Source: CAZSTA01 sp964609495 [NCBI: uncultured bacterium] (GTDB lineage Bacteria; CAZSTA01). From it: DNA of 31,507 nucleotides. The stretch's first letter is position 1, and each line of letters begins with the position of its first letter. Both the position numbers and the translations under genes were made by a program. The notes beneath the pieces were generated by a model. The model had not been told where the DNA came from and did no database searches. It was given only the letters and a program-made list of their open reading frames with translations. Positions 15,582-23,780 of this stretch are shown here, in pieces. The stretch lies in NCBI GenBank assembly GCA_964609495.1, contig CAZSTA010000019.1, forward strand, positions 1 to 31,507, written 5' to 3'.

Positions 15582-15675
15582 AATGGCTAGAGTGGCCAGC
15601 GATGGTGCTTTAGCTGGTGGGAGCCTTAGTTCTCCTGGGTAAGGTGTTTCTAAGGCCCCCACCTCAAAATGAGAG
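15582..15675 (+). ncRNA. Candidate structured noncoding RNA
   Basis: Directly after a sigma70-type promoter lies a 90-base sequence with dense pairing. A long stem pairs GGTGGG-A-GCCTTAG (15616-15629) with CTAAGGC-C-CCCACC (15650-15663), 13 base pairs with one mismatch and a 20-base loop. Before it, TGGC/GCCA (15584-15598) and CCAGC/GCTGG (15596-15617) share bases and are mutually exclusive. I compared it by eye with SRP, 6S, fluoride, guanidine and cobalamin RNAs and found no match. On the minus strand it would be a 3' structure after the MerR gene, so the sense strand is open. Confidence 0.35.
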
Positions 15676-15693
15676 TTGATGATCGGAAAAGTC

Positions 15694-15930
15694 CTAGCCT
15701 TCTTCTTTCAAGATTTCTTTTATCTGGGTCAGCTTGAACCCCCTTTCTTTGAGTTCGCGGATTCGGGCTATCTTTTGCATCGCTTCTTCCCTTCTGAACA
15801 TTCTCAGCCCTCCAACATACTCGGGTGTCAATATCTCCCTATCACAGTAATATCTGATCGTCGATATGGGCAACCCACTCAGCTTCGACAGCTCTCCGAT
15901 GGTGAGCAGTTCCTTTTTCTCTAAGCTCAT
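15694..15930 (-). CDS. MerR-family regulator, minimal DNA-binding form
   Basis: The 78-residue protein is a bare MerR winged helix: LTIGELSKLSGLPISTIRYYCDREIL, then GGLRMFRREEAMQKIARI and FKLTQIKEIL. It lacks the long dimer helix and effector domain of full MerR proteins, as do small regulators and excisionase-like proteins of mobile elements. A dyad at 15970-15997 lies upstream and is a likely binding site. The gene stands at the right edge of the GC-richer segment, beside the FtsK-like gene on the same strand. It might control the element's transfer genes or the adjacent RNA, which is inferred from position. Confidence 0.85.
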   Translation of the reverse strand: MSLEKKELLTIGELSKLSGLPISTIRYYCDREILTPEYVGGLRMFRREEAMQKIARIRELKERGFKLTQIKEILKEEG

Positions 15931-15969
15931 AGATGTTTCCTTTCAGCTTCTAATGGGCAGTCGATTTAC

Positions 15970-15997
15970 TGTGGATAGTTTTCTTAACTATACCACA
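15970..15997. promoter_or_regulatory. Dyad upstream of the MerR gene
   Basis: TGTGGATAGTT and AACTATACCACA form an inverted repeat with one extra base in the right arm and five bases between. It lies about 40 bp upstream of the merR start. MerR proteins bind dyads of this size in promoter spacers, so autoregulation is plausible. Confidence 0.45.
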
Positions 15998-16068
15998 AAT
16001 TCCTAGAAAAAGCAACAGGATTACAAAAAAAATATTCTAACAAATTCACAGCTACCACAAATATAAAA

Positions 16069-16099
16069 GCTCTCCAATAAACTGGAGAGCTATCTTTTT
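16069..16099. terminator. Intrinsic terminator, possibly bidirectional
   Basis: GCTCTCCA (16069-16076) pairs perfectly with TGGAGAGC (16083-16090). Reading rightward TATCTTTTT follows; reading leftward TTTTATATTT follows. Leftward it lies 270 bp after the last gene of the sugar cluster and would end that operon. Confidence 0.7.
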
Positions 16100-16131
16100 G
16101 CCTCCCTTCAGGCCCCTTTCAATAGAGCCTA

Positions 16132-16258
16132 TCACTTCAACTGCTGTGATTCTGTAGTCTCTTGCAGAATATGTTTTTCGAGCAATTTTTCAAAGACAAT
16201 CTCACCTCAAAATTGGTGTTGGAAATAGATATCTTTAAGTTCACTTATAGTGAGATTT
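16132..16258 (-). pseudogene. Short decayed coding remnant
   Basis: Between the terminator and the dehydrogenase gene the minus strand reads ISELKDIYFQHQF, one TGA, then GEIVFEKLLEKHIL in the same frame, ending at 16132. The charged helical text looks coding, but there is no start and one internal stop. Unrecognised. The rest of 16100-16360 shows nothing else. Confidence 0.25.
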
Positions 16259-16360
16259 TTCTACCTTCGGATCCTTACATTTAGCTACAGAGATAGCTCT
16301 AAAAGTCAGTTATAATGTGTTTCGATATTTAGGAATATCGAAGTAAATAGGATGTAAAGA

Positions 16361-17308
16361 TTAAGGAGCAATAATTATCTTGATAGCCTCCTTTCTTTCT
16401 AATATCTTCAATGCCTCTAAATAATCAGTTAAAGGCATTGTCTTAGTGGTTAATTTCTTAACATTGACCATCCCTTTTTCCAGGAGGCGAACTGCTGTTT
16501 CAAAGTTCTTCATTGGTTCCTTCCCCATGATCTTGGCATTCTTTATTACTAATTCGCGGTGAAACCAGATCGATTGGTCTACTAAAAAGTCCTCATCTGT
16601 ATAACCAAAGATAATCACCTGTTCACCGGCTATCTGGAAAGAATTTTGGATTGATTTCGGATTCCCTGAACAATCTACAACCGTATTCACCTTAGAAGCA
16701 ACTAACTCTTTGAAAGCATCTTTATCTTTAGGATTGATAACTTTATCCACTCCTAACTCTTTGCTCAACTCCAATCTATCATCAATTACATCTATTCCTA
16801 CGATCTCGGTAGCTCCACTTATTTTTGCTAATTGAACAGCTATTAATCCTGCTCCCCCTAGTCCAGAGATCGCAGTACTTTTTCCTAATAGTGATCCAGC
16901 TAACCTGAAGGCATTGACCAGACAGGCGACCAATTCCCCAAAGGCAGCCTCCTCATACGAAAGCTGAGGCTTAAATTTGACTACTAGATGAGGATCACGA
17001 AGGACATACTCCGCATGTAATCCTCCTCCCCAACCAGTCATTGCTACTCGATCGTCCTCTTTAAGTTCAGTTACATTCTTTCCTACCTTTACAACTCGAC
17101 CAGCTCCCTCATGTCCTGGATCCCCTAGAGAGCACGGATATCCTCTCCACATACTCTCTTTATATAAACCTTTATATACTTTTATCTCATGCATACTGCA
17201 TATAGAGATTGCCTCAACTTTGACCAGCACCTGATCATCGCTAGGTTCTGGTATTCCAACATCTACTATCTCCAATTGATAAGGAGCGTTTATTCTAAGT
17301 GCTTTCAA
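16361..17308 (-). CDS. Medium-chain dehydrogenase (lacks structural zinc lobe)
   Basis: The 315-residue protein is a medium-chain dehydrogenase/reductase. Catalytic zinc ligands are C37 (SIC) and H66-E67 (GHEGAG), and the nucleotide-binding turn GLGGAGLIAVQLA lies near 150. The four-cysteine structural zinc lobe is absent, as in some sorbitol-type and reductase members. It would oxidise a sugar alcohol or sugar, or reduce a carbonyl. The start is TTG 17308, with GAGAGAGGTAG about ten bases upstream; it gives the normal MKALRI beginning of the family. It is the last gene of the sugar cluster, 51 bp after the isomerase, and the second dehydrogenase of the operon. Confidence 0.82.
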   Translation of the reverse strand: MKALRINAPYQLEIVDVGIPEPSDDQVLVKVEAISICSMHEIKVYKGLYKESMWRGYPCSLGDPGHEGAGRVVKVGKNVTELKEDDRVAMTGWGGGLHAEYVLRDPHLVVKFKPQLSYEEAAFGELVACLVNAFRLAGSLLGKSTAISGLGGAGLIAVQLAKISGATEIVGIDVIDDRLELSKELGVDKVINPKDKDAFKELVASKVNTVVDCSGNPKSIQNSFQIAGEQVIIFGYTDEDFLVDQSIWFHRELVIKNAKIMGKEPMKNFETAVRLLEKGMVNVKKLTTKTMPLTDYLEALKILERKEAIKIIIAP

Positions 17309-17359
17309 TTCTACTACCTCTCTCTCCTAATTTTGAAGATAACCGCAATTATCATATCC

Positions 17360-18217
17360 TTATAGTATCTCTGGATAGGATTCCCTGACTATTTCCCTTA
17401 AGTATTCCAAGCTCTCCTTTAGTGCCTGATCGGGATTCTCTGTCGGATGAATATCGAAAGCCAGATACCCCTTATAACCAACATTTTTAAGAGCAGTTAT
17501 AAATTTAGAGAATCCCTCTCGTCCGATAGTTCCTTTCCCCAGCGGCCTAGCTTGATCTGCCGTAGCGTCGTTATCATCTAAGTGGACATAGACTAGTTTG
17601 TCTCCTACCTTCTCAACAGCCGCTCGCAGATCCTCACGGACAAGGTGATGATGTCCACAATCAATATTTGCACCAACCCCGGGAACCTCCCTGGATAGAA
17701 GGATGAAGGAATCGGCATTTGCTATAAATGTTCCCGGCTCCGGCTCTATAGCAAAGGTTACCCCTTGCTCCTTAGCATAAGCAACGCTCTCTGCCACAAA
17801 TTCAACAGTCCTCTGCCAGGCATCTTTGAATGATACCCCATCTGGTAAGGGGACAGTTATGCTAGTGACAATCTTCCCACCTAGCTTACGGCAAAGATCA
17901 AGAGAATCTTTCACGTATTGAATGGCTGACTTTCGCTCATCCACATCATCGTTACACATTCCTACGGGATGAAGATCAATGGTTACGAAGGTGAGATCTC
18001 CCTCTTGAGCTATCTTCTTCAACTTTGAGATCCTCTCATCATTAAAGGAACTGACCCCATTGCTGGGAAGTGCAGAGCGTTTCGCCATCTCATCCATCCA
18101 GACCCAGATCTCAACCCCATCTCCTCCTAAAGCAGATATCCTTTTTAATGCTTCCTCCAAGGGCAATTTGTCCTTAACTCGACTTTCCCAAGCCCATGCT
18201 GGAAAACAGAATTTCAT
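17360..18217 (-). CDS. TIM-barrel sugar isomerase/epimerase
   Basis: The 285-residue protein belongs to the AP-endonuclease-2-like (IolE/tagatose-epimerase) superfamily. It has the metal-binding order Glu in FAIEPEPG, Asp/His in GANIDCGHHH, His in YVHLDDND, the PLGKGTIG turn, and Asp-His in AFDIHP. These enzymes epimerise, isomerise or dehydrate keto-sugars or inositol derivatives using a divalent metal. AGGAG lies nine bases before the ATG. It follows the second permease by 39 bp in the operon. The exact substrate cannot be told. Confidence 0.85.
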   Translation of the reverse strand: MKFCFPAWAWESRVKDKLPLEEALKRISALGGDGVEIWVWMDEMAKRSALPSNGVSSFNDERISKLKKIAQEGDLTFVTIDLHPVGMCNDDVDERKSAIQYVKDSLDLCRKLGGKIVTSITVPLPDGVSFKDAWQRTVEFVAESVAYAKEQGVTFAIEPEPGTFIANADSFILLSREVPGVGANIDCGHHHLVREDLRAAVEKVGDKLVYVHLDDNDATADQARPLGKGTIGREGFSKFITALKNVGYKGYLAFDIHPTENPDQALKESLEYLREIVRESYPEIL

Positions 18218-18256
18218 AAGAAAATACTCCTTTCGTTATGGAAGATATTTAATACT

Positions 18257-19129
18257 CTATCCTTTCAATCCAGTTAGAGCGATCCCCTGAATAAAGGTTC
18301 TTTGAGTGAAGAAAAAGAGGATAATAATAGGGATCGTTATCGCCGTAGAAGCAGCCATCAGCAGAGCCCATTCGGACTCGTGCTGTCCAACAAACTGCTG
18401 TAATCCGATAGCAACCGTGTAATTTAACTCATCATTTATATAGATCAATGGCCCTAAGAAGTCATTCCATCTGCCTAAAAATTCGAAGAGAACTACTACA
18501 GCTAAAGCCGGCTTTGAGAGAGGGATAATTATCCTGGCATAAATCCCGAACTCGGAGCATCCATCTATCTTGGCCGCATCCGATAACTCTTTCGGTATAG
18601 TCATAAAGAATTGGCGGAGAAGGAATATAAAGAAGGGACTTCCGAAGAAGGCAGGGACGATAAGAGGTTTGAAGGTACCAACCCACCCTAAACGCCTAAA
18701 CAATATGAAAAGAGGGATCATAGTAACCTGAAAGGGAAGCATCATAGTGCTTAAGACTAGGATGAAGACCGCATTTCTCCATTTCCACTCCATCCGGGAG
18801 AAAGCATAAGCTACTAAGGAGCTCGAGATCATAGTTCCTATAACACAGAGAATACAATAAAATAAAGTATTCTTTAAATAGGTCAGGAAAGGGAAGATCA
18901 TCAAGGCCCGAGGGAAATTGCTCCATATTACAGGATTTGGAATCCAAACCGGTGGGATGTTAAAGATCTGAAGATCCGATTTTAGAGAGGTGGAGAGCAT
19001 CCAAAAGAAAGGGAGCATAAAGAAGAAGCCCGAGGAGATCAGGATTATATGCGTTATTCCTTTTCCTACTCTATTTTGAAAGCTTTTACTTTTGAATAGG
19101 ACGAAGCCCTTTTTCGAATTTACTTGCAT
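18257..19129 (-). CDS. ABC sugar transporter permease (MalG/UgpE type)
   Basis: This inner-membrane permease of about 290 residues has six predicted helices. It carries the EAA loop variant ELSDAAKIDGCSEFGIYARIIIPLSKPA that docks on the ATPase, and a C-terminal TQRTFIQGIALTGLKG, typical of the MalG/UgpE class. I chose ATG 19129: it lies two bases after the stop of the first permease and has GGAGGGAAG just upstream. The longer frame from 19189 would overlap that gene by 58 bp and add a non-family N-terminus. It pairs with the first permease to form the channel; no ATPase gene is in the cluster. Confidence 0.9.
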   Translation of the reverse strand: MQVNSKKGFVLFKSKSFQNRVGKGITHIILISSGFFFMLPFFWMLSTSLKSDLQIFNIPPVWIPNPVIWSNFPRALMIFPFLTYLKNTLFYCILCVIGTMISSSLVAYAFSRMEWKWRNAVFILVLSTMMLPFQVTMIPLFILFRRLGWVGTFKPLIVPAFFGSPFFIFLLRQFFMTIPKELSDAAKIDGCSEFGIYARIIIPLSKPALAVVVLFEFLGRWNDFLGPLIYINDELNYTVAIGLQQFVGQHESEWALLMAASTAITIPIIILFFFTQRTFIQGIALTGLKG

Positions 19130-19131
19130 AG

Positions 19132-20025
19132 TTACTTCCCTCCATAATATACCCATCTTGCCGAGCTTCTCAAGATCAGAAGTGTACAAGATAAGATAAG
19201 GAAGAACAATAGCCAGGCTAAGGCACAGGCATATCCCATCCTAAAGTATTGAAAAGCGTTGCGATAGAGGTAAAGGGAGTAGAATAGAGTGGAGTTTATA
19301 GGGCCTCCGCCAGTCATAATATAAGCTTGGGTAAAATATTGAAAGGAGCCAATTAGCCCCATTATTACATTGAATAGGATAACTGGGCTCAACATCGGGA
19401 TAGTTATAAAGATGATCTTGTGCCACCACTGGGCGCCATCTATATCCGCTGCTTCATATAATTGTTGAGGGATCCCCTGCAATCCAGCAAGGTAGATGAT
19501 TATTGCCCCTCCAACTCCCCAGAGGCCCATCAGGATGAGAGCTGGTTTGGACCAAGTCGGACTAGCTAGCCAGGAGATGTGAGGAAGTCTAAATAATCTG
19601 AAGAGGTTATTTAAAATTCCATGAGAGGGATTAAAGATCCATAGCCACACTACCGAGGAAGCTACTACCGGAACTATGGATGGTAGGTAAAAGATGGTGC
19701 GATAGAGTGCTACCCCTCTGATCTTGACATTTAGCAGAAGCGCTAAGGTGATGCTCATAAGCGTTCCTAGGATAATTGAGAAAGAGGCGAAATATAAGGT
19801 GTTTACGAGAGCTGTCCAGAAGAGATCATCCTCAAAGAAGAGCATCTTATAGTTATCCAACCCGATCCATTGAGGAGGAAGCATCCCTCCATAGCGAGTG
19901 AAGCTATAGCGAAGAGAAGATAACATCGGATAGACCACAAAAAGTGTAAAACCTATTATCCAAGGTGACAAAAATAATAACACATTTCTAACATTTCTTA
20001 CCTTTAATCTACTTCCCCTTATCAC
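19132..20025 (-). CDS. ABC sugar transporter permease (MalF/UgpA type)
   Basis: The 297-residue membrane protein has six helices, begins with a basic segment and LLFLSPWIIGFTLFVVYPML, and contains the EAA loop QLYEAADIDGAQWWHKIIFITIPMLSP. This is the MalF/UgpA class of carbohydrate permeases. The start is GTG 20025 with GGTGAGGCG upstream. A hairpin in the 71-bp gap after the substrate-binding gene may lower expression of the permeases relative to the binding protein. It works with the next gene and with an ATPase encoded elsewhere. Confidence 0.9.
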   Translation of the reverse strand: MIRGSRLKVRNVRNVLLFLSPWIIGFTLFVVYPMLSSLRYSFTRYGGMLPPQWIGLDNYKMLFFEDDLFWTALVNTLYFASFSIILGTLMSITLALLLNVKIRGVALYRTIFYLPSIVPVVASSVVWLWIFNPSHGILNNLFRLFRLPHISWLASPTWSKPALILMGLWGVGGAIIIYLAGLQGIPQQLYEAADIDGAQWWHKIIFITIPMLSPVILFNVIMGLIGSFQYFTQAYIMTGGGPINSTLFYSLYLYRNAFQYFRMGYACALAWLLFFLILSCTLLILRSSARWVYYGGK

Positions 20026-20059
20026 AATCGCCTCACCCTCTTAAATTTAGGATATTTTG

Positions 20060-20089
20060 GGGTCTGTCAGGTAGGAGCCTGGCAGACCC
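20060..20089 (-). promoter_or_regulatory. Intercistronic hairpin between binding protein and permease
   Basis: Read on the minus strand, GGGTCTG-c-CAGG pairs with CCTG-a-CAGACCC around a six-base loop. No U-tract follows. Hairpins here often protect the upstream binding-protein mRNA and cause partial attenuation; that role is inferred. Confidence 0.55.
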
Positions 20090-20096
20090 TCTAGTT

Positions 20097-21410
20097 CTAC
20101 TTACCTTTGAGTGCTCTATCCAGCTCCTTCTGAACCTTAGCGGTGACGTCGTCCATTGCCTGCTGAGGTGTCTTCTTCCCCCAGCGAACGGCATCATACG
20201 CTGCCGATAGCTCGTTTTGATATAGAATGGTTACCGGGGTAAAGGGGGCTTTCTTCACGTTAGGGGAACCTAGAATATCCACAAAATTCACGAAGCCTGG
20301 AGCCATCCCCTCCAAGAATTCCTTGGAGTGAGCAGCCTCTATATGGGTGGGAGTAGAGCCTCCTGTTCCCGCGGCTAAATCTAAAACCTGCTGTTTCTCC
20401 ATAGCCCACCTGATGAATACCCAAGCCTCATCAGGATTCTTAGCTCCCGTTGGAATCAGATAAGCGTTGCCTTCGGTGAAGGTACATTTCTCTCGCCCAC
20501 CTGGTGGATAGGGAAGAGGAGTCAGGCCAAATTTTATCTTGGAGTAACGGGCCTGATTCTTAAGAGCCCACTGTCCGAAATACCACATCGCGATCTTGCC
20601 TGTGTAAGTGGGTCCCTCAGCGATGGTAGACCCTGGATAACCTCCAGCTTGTAGGGCACTAGTAGCGAAATCTGATAACTTCTGCATCCCATATTTATTG
20701 ACATAGCTATCCAATTCCCACTCGAGTTCCTTCATGATCTTCGGATCATTTGCGGTTATCTTCTTGTTAGCCTCATCGTAGAATTCCCCTCCGAAGACAT
20801 ATCCCCAAGTGAATATCCACCAGGGTCCCGGAATCCAGGGAGCAAAGCCCAATCTCTCAATAGTTCCATCGGCCTTAACCTTTGTCAACTTCTCTGCATA
20901 AGCGTCCAGCTCAGCAATGGTGAGAGGCGGCTTGTTCGGATCCAATCCCACTTCCTCCATGACATCTATATTGTAGTGAAGGAGCCAGCTATTAAGAGAC
21001 CAAGAGAGACCATAGACATGGCCGTCGTAGATTGAGAGATCCTTGACTACTGGCCAATACTCCTCCCAGGGGAAATCCTTCGCGTATTCGTCTAGAGGCA
21101 TCAACATCCCAGCTGCTCCCCACTCAGGGATTGTCCAGGTCCAAAGGTCGGTCACATCAGGTGGTTTTCCTCCAGCTATCGCGGTTCTTGCCTTATCAAC
21201 GATGCCTTCAGGGATTCCAACTGCCTTTATTTGGATATCGGGGTGAGTCTTGTTGAAGGCATCTATCAACTCCTGCTCGGCAGCTCCCTCCATCGGGGTG
21301 GTTCGGTAGTGCCAGAAGGTTATGGTCTTAGCTGCAAAGGTTGTTGAGGAACTAGCTAAGGCAACCATAATGAACAGGGCAAACACTCCTATTCCTAGTT
21401 TTTTAAACAT
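20097..21410 (-). CDS. ABC sugar transporter substrate-binding protein
   Basis: The extracellular binding protein (family 1, about 437 residues) starts FKKLGIGVFALFIMVALASS, a Sec signal peptide with likely cleavage after TTFAA. It has no lipobox, so it is not an obvious lipoprotein. The mature part begins TITFWHY, with typical family motifs INAFN-like DAFNKTHPDI and the C-terminal ELDRALKGK. I place the start at ATG 21410, where GAGGTG lies 12 bases upstream; GTG 21428 would add six residues before the signal. It captures a sugar or sugar derivative for the two permeases. It follows the FGGY kinase by about 60 bp. Confidence 0.9.
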   Translation of the reverse strand: MFKKLGIGVFALFIMVALASSSTTFAAKTITFWHYRTTPMEGAAEQELIDAFNKTHPDIQIKAVGIPEGIVDKARTAIAGGKPPDVTDLWTWTIPEWGAAGMLMPLDEYAKDFPWEEYWPVVKDLSIYDGHVYGLSWSLNSWLLHYNIDVMEEVGLDPNKPPLTIAELDAYAEKLTKVKADGTIERLGFAPWIPGPWWIFTWGYVFGGEFYDEANKKITANDPKIMKELEWELDSYVNKYGMQKLSDFATSALQAGGYPGSTIAEGPTYTGKIAMWYFGQWALKNQARYSKIKFGLTPLPYPPGGREKCTFTEGNAYLIPTGAKNPDEAWVFIRWAMEKQQVLDLAAGTGGSTPTHIEAAHSKEFLEGMAPGFVNFVDILGSPNVKKAPFTPVTILYQNELSAAYDAVRWGKKTPQQAMDDVTAKVQKELDRALKGK

Positions 21411-21470
21411 CTTTTCATAACACCTCACTTTTTTAATATTTTTGTCTGTTTTAAGTTACAAAACGAATTT

Positions 21471-23036
21471 CTAGGAGAAGTTATCCCCCCTCTCTTCTAA
21501 GGATTTAAATTGGTTGAGGTTGACTTTAGATAGCCGGTGATATTTATCCTTCAAGATAGGATATAATTCCCGATAAATCTCGTAATACCTAGTATATAGG
21601 GAATAAAGCGAACTGTCAGGCTCGACCAGCTCAGATGGAATATCAGCTAGGTTAGCTCCCGCCTCATAGTGATCCTGAAATATCCCTGCTCCGATCCCTC
21701 CTAAGATCGCGGCTCCTAGAACTGCTGTCTCCGAAAACTTCACCACCTCAATAGGTTTTCCCGTGATATCCGCCTTAATCTGATTCCAAAGGCGATTTTT
21801 AGTTCCCCCTCCTACTGCTCGAATAAGCGATATCTCCTCCCCCAGGTGAGCCTCGGCGATCTCGATGATCTGACGCAACCCATATCCTATTCCTTCTAGG
21901 ACAGCTCTGCTTAAGTCAGCTCTCTTGATATCAAGCGAAAGGCCGAGGAAAGCTCCTCTGAGATCGGGATCCCAGAAGGGGGTTCTCTCCCCCATCAGAT
22001 AAGGAAGGAAGAGCAGCCCTTTAGCCCCAGGTCGAGCGCTTCTGGCTTCGAGGAAAAGTTTCTCATGAGTCTCATCATCCGTCATTCCTTCTGGGTAAAA
22101 TTGTCTCTTGAACCAATCTATCGCTGAGCCGGAGGTAGACATAGCTCCGTGAAGTAGAAAGCGTTCGGGGAGCACGTGATAACGATTCAAGAATCTGATA
22201 TCGAACTCAGGAAACTTAGAGCAAATCGTTAGAACTTCGGTGGCACCACTTGAGAGGAATATCTGACCATGCTCAACTATTCCAACTCCCAGGGCTGAAC
22301 AAGCTGTATCGGCCCCTCCTATCGTCACTGGAACGCCGATTCTCAAGCCAGTCTCTTCCGATGCTCTCTTTGTGATCTTCCCTATAACTGAGGTCGAAGA
22401 TATCACAGAGGGTAATTTCTCCCGCGGTATATCAATTTCACCCCATAGACTATCTAACCAAACTCCCTCTTTTATCCCAAATAATCCAGTGAAGGACGCA
22501 TTAGTATAGTCCATTACGAACTTGCCGGTCAAGCGATGAGCTAGGAAGCTATTACCATGTCCAAAATATCTCGCCCTCTCATATATCTCAGGTTCATTCT
22601 CTCTTATCCATAACATACTTGTTATAGAGATGGTACCCGGTGAGATTCTGTTTCCTGTCATCTCAAAGATATTGTTCAGTCCTATTCTAGTGAGTAAGCG
22701 ATCGGCTTGAGGGATGCTTCTTCGATCAAGATAGATTATCGCCGGCCGCAAAGCCTCCCCTTCAGGATTCATTGCTACTAGAGCAGGACAGAGAGTACTC
22801 AGACCAATGCTTACGATCTCATCTTTAGATATCTTGGCCCTTCTCGTTGCTATCTCAAACGACTCCAAAAATCCTCTCCACCACTTCAAGGGAGATATCT
22901 CCACCCATCCAACCTGAGGATGTTCGAGTTGATAGGAGGTGGAAGCAAAACCCCGTAATTCCCCCTTGGTATTAAATATTCCCACCTTTACGCTGGTGGT
23001 ACCCGTATCTACTCCCAGAAGATATATATCACTCAT
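21471..23036 (-). CDS. FGGY-family carbohydrate kinase (xylulokinase-like)
   Basis: The 521-residue protein is a FGGY kinase. The phosphate-1 loop is GVDTGTTSVKVGIF, the sugar-binding Asp lies in GGADTACSALG, and the ATP site includes SSGATEVL and AVGGGTKNRLWNQI, then the ADITGKPIEVV motif. Overall it is closest to xylulose kinases in layout, but substrate use in this family cannot be read reliably from sequence. It would phosphorylate a ketose or related sugar after uptake or oxidation. It lies between the metallo-beta-lactamase gene (12 bp upstream) and the binding-protein gene. Its start, ATG 23036, has only a weak Shine-Dalgarno. Confidence 0.9.
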   Translation of the reverse strand: MSDIYLLGVDTGTTSVKVGIFNTKGELRGFASTSYQLEHPQVGWVEISPLKWWRGFLESFEIATRRAKISKDEIVSIGLSTLCPALVAMNPEGEALRPAIIYLDRRSIPQADRLLTRIGLNNIFEMTGNRISPGTISITSMLWIRENEPEIYERARYFGHGNSFLAHRLTGKFVMDYTNASFTGLFGIKEGVWLDSLWGEIDIPREKLPSVISSTSVIGKITKRASEETGLRIGVPVTIGGADTACSALGVGIVEHGQIFLSSGATEVLTICSKFPEFDIRFLNRYHVLPERFLLHGAMSTSGSAIDWFKRQFYPEGMTDDETHEKLFLEARSARPGAKGLLFLPYLMGERTPFWDPDLRGAFLGLSLDIKRADLSRAVLEGIGYGLRQIIEIAEAHLGEEISLIRAVGGGTKNRLWNQIKADITGKPIEVVKFSETAVLGAAILGGIGAGIFQDHYEAGANLADIPSELVEPDSSLYSLYTRYYEIYRELYPILKDKYHRLSKVNLNQFKSLEERGDNFS

Positions 23037-23048
23037 CTTAAAAGGATT

Positions 23049-23780
23049 TTATCCCACAACCTGATATTTCTTGAGCACCTTCGGATCATGACCGGGAAGT
23101 ATGATATCTCCTTCTTCTCTAATACGCCTCATAGCTAAGAGACACTCCTTAACACTCGTTGTCAACCCTACCGGGATATCCTCCTCAAGATTACGGTAGG
23201 TAAAGACTACATCTCCAGCTATGATCGCTCTTCCTTCCCTAGTATCTATCGCGACTGACTGATGGCCAGGGGAGTGTCCTCCGGTCCAGAACACCCTAAG
23301 GCCCGGTAATATCTCCTTGTCTCCTTCGATTAAGCGTAATCTAGAGGAGTAATCATCGATCAACTTCTTTATACTTTCCTTAACTATAAATTGGGTGAAC
23401 CAGGGATGAGAAGGAGCTGTGCTTGCGATCATCTCCTTTCTCTGAAGAACCAACTCAGCGTTAGGAAATAGATCTAAAGTTGGTGATAGATGATCGAAAT
23501 GAGCATGAGTAAGAATTACAATTTCTACTTCCTCGGGATCGACTTCGAGCTTTTTCAACTGATTTAAAGGTCTCTCTTCATCCACTTGTCTCATCTCTGG
23601 CATGAAGCGATGAGCCAAATCTAAGTCGAAACCAGTATCAACTAAGACGATCTTGTCATTTCCTCGAATGAGCCACATATAGTAGTAGAACATAACTTTT
23701 TTGCCCCAGTCATTCAAGAAGTAGGCTAGAGGTCCTTCATTTTCGCACTCTCCCACTTTGATAGGATATATCCTATACAT
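23049..23780 (-). CDS. Metallo-beta-lactamase-fold lactonase-like hydrolase
   Basis: The 243-residue protein resembles the AttM/AiiA acyl-homoserine-lactonase group. It has THAHFDHL (H92, H94, D96, H97), the later TGGHSPGHQSVA histidine, AGDVVF aspartate and LPGHDP histidine, giving a two-metal site. In a sugar cluster it may open a sugar lactone formed by a dehydrogenase; quorum-signal cleavage is the alternative. The ATG overlaps the aldolase stop by 8 bp. No signal peptide, so it is cytoplasmic. Confidence 0.85.
   Translation of the reverse strand: MYRIYPIKVGECENEGPLAYFLNDWGKKVMFYYYMWLIRGNDKIVLVDTGFDLDLAHRFMPEMRQVDEERPLNQLKKLEVDPEEVEIVILTHAHFDHLSPTLDLFPNAELVLQRKEMIASTAPSHPWFTQFIVKESIKKLIDDYSSRLRLIEGDKEILPGLRVFWTGGHSPGHQSVAIDTREGRAIIAGDVVFTYRNLEEDIPVGLTTSVKECLLAMRRIREEGDIILPGHDPKVLKKYQVVG

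Noticed and set aside
15582-15675. Fluoride riboswitch, suggested by GCGATGGTG
   Set aside because: The flanking conserved bases of that class are missing and no fluoride exporter or other coding gene follows on the strand.
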